A stretch of DNA of 64,000 nt from Larkinella terrae (GTDB taxonomy: Bacteria > Bacteroidota > Bacteroidia > Cytophagales > Spirosomataceae): positions 239,814 to 303,813 of the forward strand of contig NZ_WJXZ01000001.1 in assembly GCF_009668025.1 (NCBI RefSeq), written 5' to 3'. Below, piece by piece: positions 1 to 8,993 of the stretch. The first letter of the stretch is position 1; each line of letters begins with the position of its first letter. Under the pieces are notes generated by a model, which searched no databases, had not been told where the DNA came from, and was given only the letters and a program-made list of their open reading frames with translations. Made by a program: the position numbers and the translations under genes.

Positions 1-333
1 TCCATTCCCTTAATGGCCTTCATTTTCTGGCTCTTCTTTCTGCGTTCGGGCGTTAATTATGCCGAACACCTGGTCGCCCAAGTATTCTTTACCGGTTTTT
101 ACGCCCTGGTCGTTTTTGTGCTTCTAACGCCGTTGCTTAAAACAATTCCCGGTTTTTGGAGAATCCAGTTGTTGCTACACGTGGTTTATCTTACCATTGC
201 CTATTACCGGTTTTTACCCGGAACCCGCTCCTTTGGACTCCTGAAAACCCTCGGGGCCTCGCTGCTGGCGCTGATGACCTGGATGGTATTTTCCTTTGGA
301 GTTGGCTTCCTGTATATTCGATACGGTGGATAA
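1..333 (+). CDS. DUF3667-like membrane protein, C-terminal part
   Basis: The reading frame is open from the first base of the window, so the true start lies upstream and only about the last 110 residues are seen. They form three to four hydrophobic segments and begin with a short FLRSGVNYAEH stretch that resembles DUF3667 family membrane proteins of Bacteroidota, which carry a conserved Tyr-x-Glu-His pattern before their membrane spans. The function of this family is not known to me. The gene ends 10 bases from the convergent ABC-F gene. The family match is made by eye from a fragment. Confidence 0.6.
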   Translation, partial: SIPLMAFIFWLFFLRSGVNYAEHLVAQVFFTGFYALVVFVLLTPLLKTIPGFWRIQLLLHVVYLTIAYYRFLPGTRSFGLLKTLGASLLALMTWMVFSFGVGFLYIRYGG

Positions 334-342
334 ACCCGGGCC

Positions 343-2334
343 TTACCCCAGTTTTTTCTCTAATTTCTCGGCTTCCAGCATCGCATCTTCCCATTGCTCC
401 TGAACGGAGTCAAGCTGGGTTTTAAGTCGCTGGTAATCGGCGGTTTTAGCCTGCATCTTCTTGCCATCGGCCACAACGACCGGGCTGGCCATTTCGGCTT
501 CCAACTGCTTGATCTGTTTTTCCAGACCCGCAATTTTCTGCTCAAATTCCTCAGATTGCTGCGTCGCTTTTTTCAACGCCCGCTGCCATTCCTTCCGCTC
601 TTCGTCATTGGCCGAAACCGGTTTTTTGCCATTTACCGATCCATTGGAATTGTTGTGCTCGCTTTTGTCCGCCAATTTTCCGTTCGAGTTGGACGACGCC
701 TGAGGAGCAGCGGTTTTTGTATCGACCGGATTCGCCTTGCGCTCTTCCATCCACCATTCGTATTCGTCGTACGTGCCGGGGTATTCCTTGATCTGCTCGT
801 CTTCGATGTACCAGATTTTGTTGGCGATCTGCGACACGAAATACCGGTCGTGGGAAACCACCACAAACGTGCCTTCGTACTGATCCAGGGCCTGAATCAG
901 GATATTCACCGACTGCATGTCCAGGTGGTTGGTCGGCTCATCCAACAGCAGGAAGTTGGCCTGCGAGAGTAACACTTTTGCCAGCGCCACCCGCGACTTC
1001 TCGCCCCCGGACAGTACCTTGATTTTCTTGAACACATCGTCGCCCGAGAACAGGAAACAGCCCAAAACCGTCCGCAATTCAGCTTCCGATTTCGTCGGAT
1101 TCGCCGATTTCAGCTCTTCCAGCATGTTATCCTCCACGTTTAGCGATTCCAGCTGGTGCTGGGCGTAGAAACTGAACGAAACATTATGTCCCAGCCGCCG
1201 TTCGCCTTTGGTAGTCGGTTCAGTTCCCGCAATGATGCGCAGCAAGGTTGATTTCCCGCGACCGTTGGCCCCGATCAGCGCCACGTGATCCCCGCGCTCA
1301 AGTCGGGCGTTGGCATGCGTCAGAATCTTTTTCTCGCCGTAATTCTTCGTCACATCGTCGAGGTGCAGAATATGGCGACCGGGTTGCGTCGAGAAGTTAA
1401 ACCGGAAGTTCACGCGGGCGTTTTCGTCAATAACCGCATCGACCCGATCCATTTTTTCGAGCATCTTCACCCGGCTCTGGGCTTGCTTGGCTTTGGTCGC
1501 TTTGGCTTTAAAACGCTCGATAAACCGCTCGGTCTGCCGGATTTTAGCCTGCTGATTTTCGTAAGCACCCTGCTGAATTTCGTTCCGCAACGCCTTCTCT
1601 TCCAGGTAGAAAGAATAATTGCCCGAGTAATAATTCAACTTGGCGCCCGACACCTCCACAATACTATCGACCACATTATCCAGGAATTCGCGGTCGTGAG
1701 AAACCACAATAACCGCTCCTTCGTAGTTCAGAATGTATTTTTCAACCCAGACAATGGAAGGTAAGTCCAGGTGGTTGGTCGGCTCATCGAGCATGAGCAG
1801 CGACGGTTTTTGCAGCAACAGTTTCGCCAGCATCACGCGCATGCGCCAGCCCCCGGAGAACGACCGGAGGGGTTGGTGCAGATCATCGGTTGAGAAGCCC
1901 AGACCTTCCAGAATTTCCTCCGCTTTTGACTGAATCGTATAGCCGTCCAAAGCCGCAAATTCGTCCTGCGCCCGCGCCAGTTTGTCGACCAGTTCGTCGC
2001 GGTAGTTGACTTCCATTTCGTGCAGCAGGCCATCGATGCGCTTCTGCAGGTGGTTCTGGCGTTCAAAAGCCTGCATGGCCACCGACAGAATGGAGTCGTC
2101 GGTTTGGTAAGAAAGCAAATCCTGGTTCAGAAAACCGATGGTAACGTCGCCCGCTTTGGAAATCGTGCCACCGTCGAGCTGGTATTCGCCCATGATCAAC
2201 CGCAGCAGGGTCGATTTTCCGGTTCCATTAAGGCCAATGAGACCAATTTTCTGACCGGGCTTGATGTGCATCGACGCATTTTCGTAGAGCGCCCGGCTAC
2301 CGAGGTAATAAGACAGGTTGGTAAGAGAAATCAT
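343..2334 (-). CDS. ABC-F family ATPase (ribosome-associated type)
   Basis: This 663-residue soluble protein has two ABC ATPase domains in one chain and no membrane spans. The first has Walker A GLNGTGKST at 34-42, a signature SFSGG near 158-162 and Walker B MLDEPTNHLD at 181-190. The second has GANGRGKST near residue 350 and LSGGEKS near 437. Between them lies the charged linker typical of ABC-F proteins, and the C-terminal 100 residues are a Lys/Glu-rich coiled coil as in Uup and YheS-type members. ABC-F proteins bind the ribosome E site and relieve stalled translation or give antibiotic protection; which of these applies here is not visible. It is a core-type gene outside the integrated element, divergent from the tRNA-Thr gene. 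Confidence 0.93.
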   Translation of the reverse strand: MISLTNLSYYLGSRALYENASMHIKPGQKIGLIGLNGTGKSTLLRLIMGEYQLDGGTISKAGDVTIGFLNQDLLSYQTDDSILSVAMQAFERQNHLQKRIDGLLHEMEVNYRDELVDKLARAQDEFAALDGYTIQSKAEEILEGLGFSTDDLHQPLRSFSGGWRMRVMLAKLLLQKPSLLMLDEPTNHLDLPSIVWVEKYILNYEGAVIVVSHDREFLDNVVDSIVEVSGAKLNYYSGNYSFYLEEKALRNEIQQGAYENQQAKIRQTERFIERFKAKATKAKQAQSRVKMLEKMDRVDAVIDENARVNFRFNFSTQPGRHILHLDDVTKNYGEKKILTHANARLERGDHVALIGANGRGKSTLLRIIAGTEPTTKGERRLGHNVSFSFYAQHQLESLNVEDNMLEELKSANPTKSEAELRTVLGCFLFSGDDVFKKIKVLSGGEKSRVALAKVLLSQANFLLLDEPTNHLDMQSVNILIQALDQYEGTFVVVSHDRYFVSQIANKIWYIEDEQIKEYPGTYDEYEWWMEERKANPVDTKTAAPQASSNSNGKLADKSEHNNSNGSVNGKKPVSANDEERKEWQRALKKATQQSEEFEQKIAGLEKQIKQLEAEMASPVVVADGKKMQAKTADYQRLKTQLDSVQEQWEDAMLEAEKLEKKLG

Positions 2335-2361
2335 GGCGCGAATTTACGCATTTTTGCTGCG

Positions 2362-2398
2362 TTTGCTTGCATGATTTCGAAAGAACCCGTTATATTTG
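2362..2398 (+). promoter_or_regulatory. Bacteroidota-type promoter of the tRNA-Thr gene
   Basis: TATATTTG at 2391-2398 matches the Bacteroidota -7 box TAnnTTTG exactly. TTG triplets at 2363-2365 and 2367-2369 offer a -33 element at about the usual distance. The box is 30 bases before the tRNA 5' end, so it is a plausible tRNA promoter. It also supports the phylum assignment. Confidence 0.65.
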
Positions 2399-2428
2399 CA
2401 CCCACAAATTGAAGAATTACTTCAATTT

Positions 2429-2501
<73 letters not shown>

Positions 2502-2513
2502 CATTTTTTGAAT

Positions 2514-2569
2514 AAGGGTTAATCAGTTTTCGAGCGTAAAACCTCAAAATCAACTGGTTAACCCTTTTT
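2514..2569 (+). terminator. Rho-independent terminator after tRNA-Thr
   Basis: AAGGGTTAATCAGTT (2514-2528) pairs with AACTGGTTAACCCTT (2552-2566) over 15 positions with one G-T pair, and TTT follows. It lies 12 bases past the tRNA and belongs to the element side of attL. The loop shares the pattern GAGC-AAA-CTCAAAAT with the matching hairpin beyond attR. Confidence 0.85.
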
Positions 2570-2613
2570 GCTTTATTATACTTTACTGTAAATAATTAGG
2601 TTTAGTAAAGAAG

Positions 2614-2635
2614 TTCCGTCCCCCATTCCGTCCCC
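2614..2635 (+). repeat. Tandem TTCCGTCCCC repeats, left arm-type sites
   Basis: TTCCGTCCCC occurs at 2614-2623 and again at 2626-2635, a 12-nt period. Near copies with the same spacing lie at 52910-52931, inside attR, and at 53114-53135, beside the decayed integrase. Position near both ends of the element and equal spacing suggest binding sites for the integrase N-terminal arm-binding domain or an accessory factor. The function is inferred. Confidence 0.55.
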
Positions 2636-2682
2636 TTCTCATTTTTTATTCTTAACTTGGAGTTGTTCAAACCAGGTAATCA

Positions 2683-3981
2683 ATGAAAAGCATAACCGAT
2701 AAGGGTATTAAATTCCTGTTGAAAGACGCCAGTTCAGATCGTCCAACTCTAATTTACCTTGTCTTTCGCTATGATAACGGTCGATTTAAAACGTCGACCG
2801 GTCAGACCATTGCACCCTATTTATGGGATCTGGTAAAGCAGCGTGCCCAAACCAATTTAAGAAATCGACAGGAGCGGCAAATTAATGAAACGGTCAATGC
2901 TCACCTCGAACGGCAACGCTCAGCCCTACTCAAGGTCCTCAATTCCCTTCAACTGGCTCAGATCCCGCTGACCAACGAGATCATCAAGCAACACCTTGAC
3001 AAGGAGCTGGGTAGAAATAAAAAAGAAAAGGAGCCTGATACGCTTCCGGAGAGCTTCACTGATTATATCGAGCGCTTTGTGCAGGAAGCCACGGCCGGCA
3101 AACGACTTACTTCCAAGAGTACCCTTTACGCCAAGTATACGCGGGACGGATATATGAAGCTAAAACGTATTCTGGAAAAGTATCAGGCTGAAACCGGGAA
3201 CAATACTAACTATGACTCTTTCTCGCTCGAATACTACCATAATTTTAAGCTTTGGTTGACAGGCCGGGGACTGGCGCTCAATTATGTAGGTACGCTGTTG
3301 AAAGACTTAAAAGTCATGCTAAAGCAGGCCCACGCAGACGGCTTGCACAGCAACCTGGTCTTTCAACATAAGGACTTTAAAAAACTGGTTGAGGATGTAG
3401 ACAACATTTATTTGTCTGATGAAGAGTTGACCCGCCTGTTCGAAATCGACCTGTCCCACAACCTTCGGCTCGATAAGATCCGGGATCTATTTTTAATCGG
3501 TTGCTATACTGGCCTTCGGTTCTCTGACTTCTCCGAACTCCGGCCAGCGAACATTACTCACAATGGCCGTATTCTGACCAGGAAGACACTCAAAACGTCA
3601 GAACGGGTTTCGATCCCGTTAAACCCTAATGTCCTTTCTATTCTCTCAAAATATGATGGCATTCCTCCACAAACGATCAGTAATCAAAAGATGAATGATT
3701 ATCTGAAGGAATTGTGCCAGGGTGCGGGATTAAAGGATCGAATTGAAGTTAGCCGGACTAAGGGAGGTCTCAAACAAACACGCTATCTCGAAAAGTGGGA
3801 ACTGGTTACAACTCATACTGCCCGGCGATCGTTTGCAACAAATGCGTTTCTGGCCAAAGTGCCTACTGTGTCTATCATGAAGATTACCGGTCATAAATCG
3901 GAAGCTGTATTTCTGCGCTACATCAAAATATCGTCAGAACAGAATGCATTGCTGATGCTGGAACACCCGCATTTCTCGTGA
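2683..3981 (+). CDS. Tyrosine-type site-specific integrase
   Basis: This 432-residue protein has the layout of Bacteroidota phage and ICE integrases: an N-terminal arm-binding domain (about 1-100, with RYDNGRFKTSTGQ), a SAM-like core-binding domain (about 110-220) and a C-terminal catalytic domain. The catalytic residues are present: Arg in YTGLRFSD near 275, His378 and Arg381 in HTARRSFAT, His404 in GHKSE and the nucleophile Tyr413 in FLRYIK. It lies next to attL and reads away from the tRNA, so it is the recombinase expected to have inserted the element. A decayed paralogue follows attR. Confidence 0.93.
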   Translation: MKSITDKGIKFLLKDASSDRPTLIYLVFRYDNGRFKTSTGQTIAPYLWDLVKQRAQTNLRNRQERQINETVNAHLERQRSALLKVLNSLQLAQIPLTNEIIKQHLDKELGRNKKEKEPDTLPESFTDYIERFVQEATAGKRLTSKSTLYAKYTRDGYMKLKRILEKYQAETGNNTNYDSFSLEYYHNFKLWLTGRGLALNYVGTLLKDLKVMLKQAHADGLHSNLVFQHKDFKKLVEDVDNIYLSDEELTRLFEIDLSHNLRLDKIRDLFLIGCYTGLRFSDFSELRPANITHNGRILTRKTLKTSERVSIPLNPNVLSILSKYDGIPPQTISNQKMNDYLKELCQGAGLKDRIEVSRTKGGLKQTRYLEKWELVTTHTARRSFATNAFLAKVPTVSIMKITGHKSEAVFLRYIKISSEQNALLMLEHPHFS

Positions 3982-4026
3982 TTAACAGCACAATTCTTAG
4001 TCGTTTATTAAAAACTAAATATTGTT

Positions 4027-4851
4027 ATGGAATCAGAAAGACGTCAGTTATTAGACAATAGAGTATTTGACCAATATTCGGCCTGGTTAGGAGAATGGAT
4101 ACATATTGTAGAACGTGTATTGTCAGACATTTCGCTTAAACAAATGGGTAAAGAAATTGAAATTGATTTAACATATTGGACAAAACAATTGATCAAGATT
4201 CGCGAAAGCTTCGATTCCAAAATCGAAACGTTTCGGAATGAAATTGAAGACAATATTTTCAATATAAGTGACGAGTCAAATCGAGTCCGATACTTTAGAA
4301 AATTAGAACAACTGACGCTAAAAACTAACCTAAATCGGAGTTCAGTGCTGGAAAAGGCCGATTATGTTAAATACTATTTTATTGATAAAGGGCAAAATGA
4401 CCAGGCATTTCAATTTTTTCACATTGCTGCTATCGCATTACCTTCTTGTTTTGAGGGGGTGTTGAAATCTATTTATGAAGAAATTTTTGGAGATGAATTA
4501 AAATCGCATCCCATTTTCATCGAGAAAGAAACTTCTAATAATCAGTTATTATCAGATCAAAAAGCACACTTAGAGTCAAGTGTAAAGTTGCAATGGAATT
4601 GTAAACCGGCCATTGCTGGATATATTATATCTGAACTTATTAGGGCCGGTTATATTGATCCTCCAACAACTCATGGTGATCTGAGTTACGCTAAATTAGC
4701 TAGTATCTGCTTTAAGATTTTTGATATTCAAAATGATGGAAGACCGACTACCCTCGATTATTTAAAAAAGGTTGTCAACCCTGAATCAAACAGTTTACCT
4801 GATTATAAACGCGCCAAACTGAAGCTTCCTGACCTTGACCAGTTGGCTTAA
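4027..4851 (+). CDS. Protein with RteC-like C-terminal region
   Basis: This 274-residue protein has no signal peptide or membrane span. The last 80 residues (LQWNCKPAIAGYIISELIRAGYI, then a helical stretch) follow the pattern of the RteC C-terminal region, in which a Trp-containing strand precedes a helix and a short wing-like turn. RteC activates excision functions in the Bacteroides element CTnDOT. The middle is helical and Lys/Glu-rich, as in RteC-like proteins. The gene lies 45 bases after the integrase on the same strand, a position that suits an element regulator. The match is by eye and the gene is more AT-rich than its neighbours. Confidence 0.5.
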   Translation: MESERRQLLDNRVFDQYSAWLGEWIHIVERVLSDISLKQMGKEIEIDLTYWTKQLIKIRESFDSKIETFRNEIEDNIFNISDESNRVRYFRKLEQLTLKTNLNRSSVLEKADYVKYYFIDKGQNDQAFQFFHIAAIALPSCFEGVLKSIYEEIFGDELKSHPIFIEKETSNNQLLSDQKAHLESSVKLQWNCKPAIAGYIISELIRAGYIDPPTTHGDLSYAKLASICFKIFDIQNDGRPTTLDYLKKVVNPESNSLPDYKRAKLKLPDLDQLA

Positions 4852-4862
4852 ACGTTTTAAAG

Positions 4863-4880
4863 TTACTGTCGCGACAGTAA
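4863..4880. promoter_or_regulatory. Perfect 18-bp palindrome, likely operator
   Basis: TTACTGTCGCGACAGTAA reads the same on both strands with no spacer. It sits 80 bases before the HTH gene at 4943 and directly upstream of a promoter-like stretch. A perfect two-fold site of this length suits a dimeric repressor or activator. No second copy was found; a weak half-site inside the gene at 10478 is probably chance. Confidence 0.55.
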
Positions 4881-4888
4881 TGGGATAG

Positions 4889-4918
4889 TTTGCGAATATT
4901 CATTTGTCTCACCTTTGC
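4889..4918 (+). promoter_or_regulatory. Candidate promoter of the replication module
   Basis: TTTG at 4889-4892 and CACCTTTG ending near 4918 are about 19 bases apart and resemble the Bacteroidota TTTG and TAnnTTTG boxes with one mismatch. The pair lies between the 18-bp palindrome and the HTH gene at 4943, so the palindrome would be just upstream of the RNA polymerase site. Confidence 0.35.
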
Positions 4919-4942
4919 TGTACATAAAAAACAAGAACGACT

Positions 4943-5263
4943 ATGTACGGAACTGTCACCCAAATTCAAGTCACCCCAGACCAATTGACTGAACTGGTTC
5001 GTGGAGCCGTTCGCCAAGAACTGGCGAACTACACCCCCCCTACTCCAGAGGGCATTAACCTTCCCGATCTGTTAACGCGGCGGCAAACAGCCGAAACTTT
5101 GCAGGTCTCACTAACTACTCTCCATGATTGGGCCAAAGACACTAATGATCGAACTGCAATTCTAGTTCCTCTTAAAATTAACGGCCGTGTCCGCTACCGA
5201 AGGACAGATGTATTGGCTGCTCTAAAAGAATCTCGTCGATTTAAGGGTATTGTAGAAGGGTGA
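4943..5263 (+). CDS. Helix-turn-helix DNA-binding protein (excisionase-like)
   Basis: This 106-residue protein has a MerR/HTH_17-like domain in its C-terminal half: LLTRRQTAETLQVSLTTLHDW forms the helix-turn-helix and KINGRVRYRRTDVLAAL the wing. This fold is common in Bacteroidota excisionases and element regulators that act with tyrosine integrases. The N-terminal 30 residues (TPDQLTELVRGAVRQEL) are a short helix found in many such proteins. It is the first gene after the palindrome and its stop codon lies 5 bases before the ATG of the next gene, so translation may be coupled. Confidence 0.75.
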   Translation: MYGTVTQIQVTPDQLTELVRGAVRQELANYTPPTPEGINLPDLLTRRQTAETLQVSLTTLHDWAKDTNDRTAILVPLKINGRVRYRRTDVLAALKESRRFKGIVEG

Positions 5264-5268
5264 GTATT

Positions 5269-5691
5269 ATGAACGCGCTCGAAATTCTTTGCTCTTTAAA
5301 GCGTCAGGAAAATAAGCGAAAATTTCCTCACCTTGTTCCTACGCCGTATCCTCATTATAATGACCGCACAGCATGGGATTTATCAATTGCCATTGTTGAT
5401 TTCCTGAACTTACGCGGGCATTTTACAAGTCGCTGCTCTATTTTGAGAACCCCCCAAAATACCCCGTGGATTGTCGGAATCCGAAAGGTTGTGATGACGG
5501 ATATTCTCTTGGTTGCCAAAACCAAACCCTTCTACATTGCTATTGACCCATGCAGTAAACAGGAATCATTTCACCGTTCCCGCAAAGACGGTGGCATGGA
5601 AATTTTGGTTACCAACTTTCAACAGTTTTTCGACTGGTACACGGAACGGATTGAAAGACTTTCCCTGGCGATTGCTGAATCGACTGGCTAA
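5269..5691 (+). CDS. Hypothetical protein, possible VRR-NUC-like nuclease
   Basis: I start this at the ATG at 5269, five bases after the previous stop; a GTG nine bases earlier is in frame but overlaps that stop. The 140-residue product ends with VTNFQQFFDWYTERI, and the preceding TDILLVAKTKPFYIAIDPCSKQESFHRSR has the strand-turn-strand layout of small phage VRR-NUC nucleases. The usual Glu-x-Lys is replaced by Asp-Pro-Cys-Ser-Lys, so activity is doubtful. It sits between an HTH gene and the replication genes. The function is a guess from pattern and position. Confidence 0.35.
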   Translation: MNALEILCSLKRQENKRKFPHLVPTPYPHYNDRTAWDLSIAIVDFLNLRGHFTSRCSILRTPQNTPWIVGIRKVVMTDILLVAKTKPFYIAIDPCSKQESFHRSRKDGGMEILVTNFQQFFDWYTERIERLSLAIAESTG

Positions 5692-5816
5692 ATATCATCC
5701 CTGATCTGCCATTAAAAGCGGATTCCCTCACATTTTCGGCGGCAAAAGGCAAACAAATTTTCACACTTTATCAGCAGTGTACTTCCTGCCAACGGGAAGA
5801 GTGCGCTCATCGAACG

Positions 5817-6527
5817 ATGGACAGCATCGGATATTTGCTAACAAAGGCTTTTTACGCTGAATGGAAAGAGAATGAAGCCATGCAAGTGGGTTGTAAATCA
5901 CACCATTCCAGCCTATACACTTGGCTATGCGAGCTACGCAACATAGTCAAGGTCGAAATATTGGATTTGCCACGTGAATACACCATGAAAATGGCATTCA
6001 TCGGCTCGCCATCTACCTTGGATAAATGCATTGAGGATTTAGCTGAATGGGGAATAATTGAGATTGTTTTCCGGGGAAGAAACCAATGGTCAGGCCCGAC
6101 GAAAGTAAAAATTGCCTGTTCATTTATGAACAAGCACTGTACAAGCACTGTACCGGCAGTGAACCAGCATCGTACACGCACTGAACGCGCACTGAACACT
6201 ATTAAAAGTAATAAAACGGGTAAAAAGAAAAAGATAGATAAAGAAGGAATTATTGACAAAGTTCTCTTCCGAGAAAATGTGCTTTTGCTCCAGACCGAAT
6301 TCGATACGTTGGTTGAAAAGCATGGGCAAGCCTTTGCTTCCGACTGCTTGGATAAGTTATCGAGTTACAAACTCGCTAGTGGTAAGAATTACGAATCCGA
6401 TTACGGCGCCATCAATCAATGGGTGATCAAGGCCGTCAAAAAAGATAATACAGACGTTCTATCCAGACCTTTGCTCAATGGACTGGCTGTTGCTCCCAAC
6501 CCCACCGTAAATCGACTTCAACGATGA
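5817..6527 (+). CDS. Phage replication initiator-like protein
   Basis: The 236-residue product has an N-terminal winged-helix-like region (about 1-105) of the kind seen in replication initiators that pair with DnaB-like helicases, then a Lys-rich linker (about 135-150) and a C-terminal helical stretch with YESDYGAINQWVIKAV, a pattern shared by DnaT/DnaD-like loaders and phage O proteins. Its stop overlaps the helicase start by 4 bases, so the two are translationally coupled. The frame stays open upstream of this ATG and encodes CTSCQREECAH, a possible zinc finger, but it has no start codon there. I keep the ATG because MDSIGYLLTKAF is a normal N-terminus for the group. Confidence 0.6.
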   Translation: MDSIGYLLTKAFYAEWKENEAMQVGCKSHHSSLYTWLCELRNIVKVEILDLPREYTMKMAFIGSPSTLDKCIEDLAEWGIIEIVFRGRNQWSGPTKVKIACSFMNKHCTSTVPAVNQHRTRTERALNTIKSNKTGKKKKIDKEGIIDKVLFRENVLLLQTEFDTLVEKHGQAFASDCLDKLSSYKLASGKNYESDYGAINQWVIKAVKKDNTDVLSRPLLNGLAVAPNPTVNRLQR

Positions 6528-7879
6528 ATACACTTACCTCCTCCGCTCATTTAGTCAACGTTGATATCGAACTCGAAGCGGCCGTCTTAGGCGTCGTCCT
6601 GCAAACTCCGGGCAAAGCAGCCGACTTGCTACGCTATATCCAAAAACCCACGATTTTTTACCATTCACTTCATCAACACATTTACGAAGCCATTGCTGAC
6701 CTGTATGCTCAAGGCAATGATTGCGACCTTATGGCTGTACGGCAATGGTTAAAAAGTCACGGACACGATACGACGAACCTGTTTAATATCATCAGCCAGA
6801 ACATCTTTTTTGATTTGGCGCCCAAATGCCTTATTCTTTTTGAATTAGCAGTTAAGCGCTATTTAGGCCAGTATGGAGAAAGAATAACCCGAATGGCAAG
6901 CGATCCAACAACAGATGCTTTGCAACTGTTGGAGCGGGTCGACGGTGACATTGACAACATCATGGGATCAATCCAGTCCATGAAACGGCCCTCCGTAAAT
7001 GACCACCTGAAAGTATTCCTGAATGGCCTGGACGGAAAAGCCAAAAATAATGGACCATTTACCGGGCTATCGACAGGCATTCGTACACTCGATGAGCAGA
7101 CCAACGGTTTAAAGCCCGGCTGTCTTTACATCCTGGCAGCGGGAACTGGTGTAGGCAAAACCGCCATTGCTGGCCACATTGTCAAACATCAGATTTTAGA
7201 AGTGGGGAATGCCGTAGGCTTTTGTACACTTGAAATGAAGGGCTCGGAGATACTCAGTCGATTTGTAGCGGCAGAAACGGGCTATAGTAACTACGAACTG
7301 GACCGGGGTAAAGGAATAGACCCTTATAAAATCAATGACGCGGTGACCCGTCTCTCTGATAAACCGCTCTACATCTGGGATAAACCCATCGAGTTGATCC
7401 AACTCGAATATCAGGCTTCCGAGTGGAAACGGCGATACGGTATTAAATTATTGGTGATTGATTATTTGCAACTGGTCAAACATAGTATGGTCAAAAACCG
7501 CTATGAACGGGTATCCGAAATCAGTTTAACCTTTAAGGAAATGGCGCAGGAACTGGACATCGCCGTATTGGCTCTGGCCCAGCTCAATAGAGACCATGAC
7601 AAAAGGGAAGGATGGAAAAAACGCCCTAAACTGTCGGATTTACGGGAATCTGGTCAGATTGAACAGGATAGCGACGGTGTTATGATGTTGTTCCGGCCGC
7701 ATAAGTTTGGCCTCAATTACGCCGATAGCAGCATTATCATTACACCACAAACGCTAGAAATCCATATTCCCAAATGGCGTAATGGGATGCCAACAGATGA
7801 AGATTACCCGTTGCTAGCCTATTACGACGCACCGACAAACCGGGTTGGTTCAGTGCCTTTTCCAGATGTACCATTTTAA
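6524..7879 (+). CDS. DnaB-like replicative helicase
   Basis: At 451 residues this matches the DnaB family length. The N-terminal DnaB-N domain (about 10-120) starts with DIELEAAVLGVVL. The RecA-like C-terminal domain has Walker A AAGTGVGKT at 205-213, Walker B LLVIDYLQLV near 305-315, and the DnaB4-type LAQLNRDHD and LSDLRESGQIEQDSD motifs. It unwinds duplex DNA ahead of the fork, here probably loaded by the initiator encoded just before it. It is an element or phage helicase, not the host copy, judging by context. Confidence 0.92.
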   Translation: MNTLTSSAHLVNVDIELEAAVLGVVLQTPGKAADLLRYIQKPTIFYHSLHQHIYEAIADLYAQGNDCDLMAVRQWLKSHGHDTTNLFNIISQNIFFDLAPKCLILFELAVKRYLGQYGERITRMASDPTTDALQLLERVDGDIDNIMGSIQSMKRPSVNDHLKVFLNGLDGKAKNNGPFTGLSTGIRTLDEQTNGLKPGCLYILAAGTGVGKTAIAGHIVKHQILEVGNAVGFCTLEMKGSEILSRFVAAETGYSNYELDRGKGIDPYKINDAVTRLSDKPLYIWDKPIELIQLEYQASEWKRRYGIKLLVIDYLQLVKHSMVKNRYERVSEISLTFKEMAQELDIAVLALAQLNRDHDKREGWKKRPKLSDLRESGQIEQDSDGVMMLFRPHKFGLNYADSSIIITPQTLEIHIPKWRNGMPTDEDYPLLAYYDAPTNRVGSVPFPDVPF

Positions 7880-7896
7880 TCCAAACAACTTTAGTC

Positions 7897-8298
7897 ATGC
7901 CACAAGAAAAAGGATCAATTCAGCCCGAAAAACCCAAAATGGGTACTATTACCGAAGCGTATCTGGACATTGTTGATCAGCGAGAACGGGCAGACCCCAC
8001 CTTTGACCGTCAGATGTTGGCAGATTTATCGAAAGGACGTCCGCAGCGGCTACAAGCCTATTTGAAAAAGCAGAACCTGACTTATCTGCATTTACTGATC
8101 GTCGAGAAAGAAGATGAGGAAACCATTGAAGTAACGACTACCGATGGCACCGGAGCAAAAAGCACCCGGATCATAACCCCTGAGGAGGAAGCGCTGCTCA
8201 AACCACAGGCCCTGTTTATCCAGCGGATTGTATTTGAAGATTTCACCATCGGACGACCGTTTTCACTCACAACCAGTACAGAAACGAAACGACCCTAA
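7897..8298 (+). CDS. Hypothetical protein before terminase
   Basis: The 133-residue product is soluble and charged and has no motif I recognise. The first half (AYLDIVDQRERADPTFDRQMLADLSKGRPQ) is helical; the second half has a short acidic, Thr-rich strand region. It lies between the helicase and terminase genes in a tight run (17 and 14 bases to its neighbours), so it is probably part of the same transcript. Confidence 0.6.
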   Translation: MPQEKGSIQPEKPKMGTITEAYLDIVDQRERADPTFDRQMLADLSKGRPQRLQAYLKKQNLTYLHLLIVEKEDEETIEVTTTDGTGAKSTRIITPEEEALLKPQALFIQRIVFEDFTIGRPFSLTTSTETKRP

Positions 8299-8312
8299 TT
8301 AAAGAGAAAGTA

Positions 8313-8993
8313 ATGGAAGATATACCACCGGAAAATATCGAACCGACTGAAGTAGTGGAGCTTGAAGAAGAGTTGAGCGTAAGCCTTTGGAGCGAAGGGT
8401 TGAGCCACAAACAAAGGGCTTTTGTGGAGGAATATGTAAAAGATTGGAACGCGACTAAAGCGGCCGAACGAGCAGGTTATAGTGCGAAAACTGCTAATGA
8501 ACAGGGGAGCCAGAACTTAGCAAAACTTAGTATCCAGAAAGCCCTGAAATTGTACATGGCCGGTCGCGTCATGTCAACGGAGGAAGCGACAGACAATCTA
8601 ACTATGTGGGGCCGGGGATCATTAGCTCCTTTTCTATTTGCCGGTGAAATAGATCTGGATTCACCCTCTGCTCGTGAAAATATTCGACTTCTCAAGAAAG
8701 TAAAACAGGTCAAAACGGTCCGGCGGGGTGAGGATTTCACCTCGGAGACCACCCGTACCGAAATTGAGATTCATGACCCCATGACCGCATCGATTAAGAT
8801 TCTGGAGATGGACGGCAAGTTTGTCAAAAAGATCGAGCACAGCGGACCCGGTGGTAATGCTATTTCTATTGATGATGTAAGCAATCTATCTAATGAGCAA
8901 TTACGTGACCGAATTGCAGCGACTCGAAATCGAATTGCTGCAATTACAACTGGAGGAGGATCAGCGAACGCTGGCCAGGAGCAGCCTGAGTGA
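8313..8993 (+). CDS. Phage terminase small subunit
   Basis: Residues 25-90 contain the Terminase_2 pattern: LSHKQRAFVEEYVKDWNATKAAERAGYS, followed by an ANEQGSQNLAK helix. This is the DNA-binding helix-turn-helix of small terminase subunits, which recognise the packaging site and recruit the large subunit. The remaining 130 residues are helical and carry a basic KKVKQVKTVRRGEDF stretch. The last 101 bases overlap the large subunit gene in another frame, a strong sign of coupled expression. Confidence 0.85.
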   Translation: MEDIPPENIEPTEVVELEEELSVSLWSEGLSHKQRAFVEEYVKDWNATKAAERAGYSAKTANEQGSQNLAKLSIQKALKLYMAGRVMSTEEATDNLTMWGRGSLAPFLFAGEIDLDSPSARENIRLLKKVKQVKTVRRGEDFTSETTRTEIEIHDPMTASIKILEMDGKFVKKIEHSGPGGNAISIDDVSNLSNEQLRDRIAATRNRIAAITTGGGSANAGQEQPE

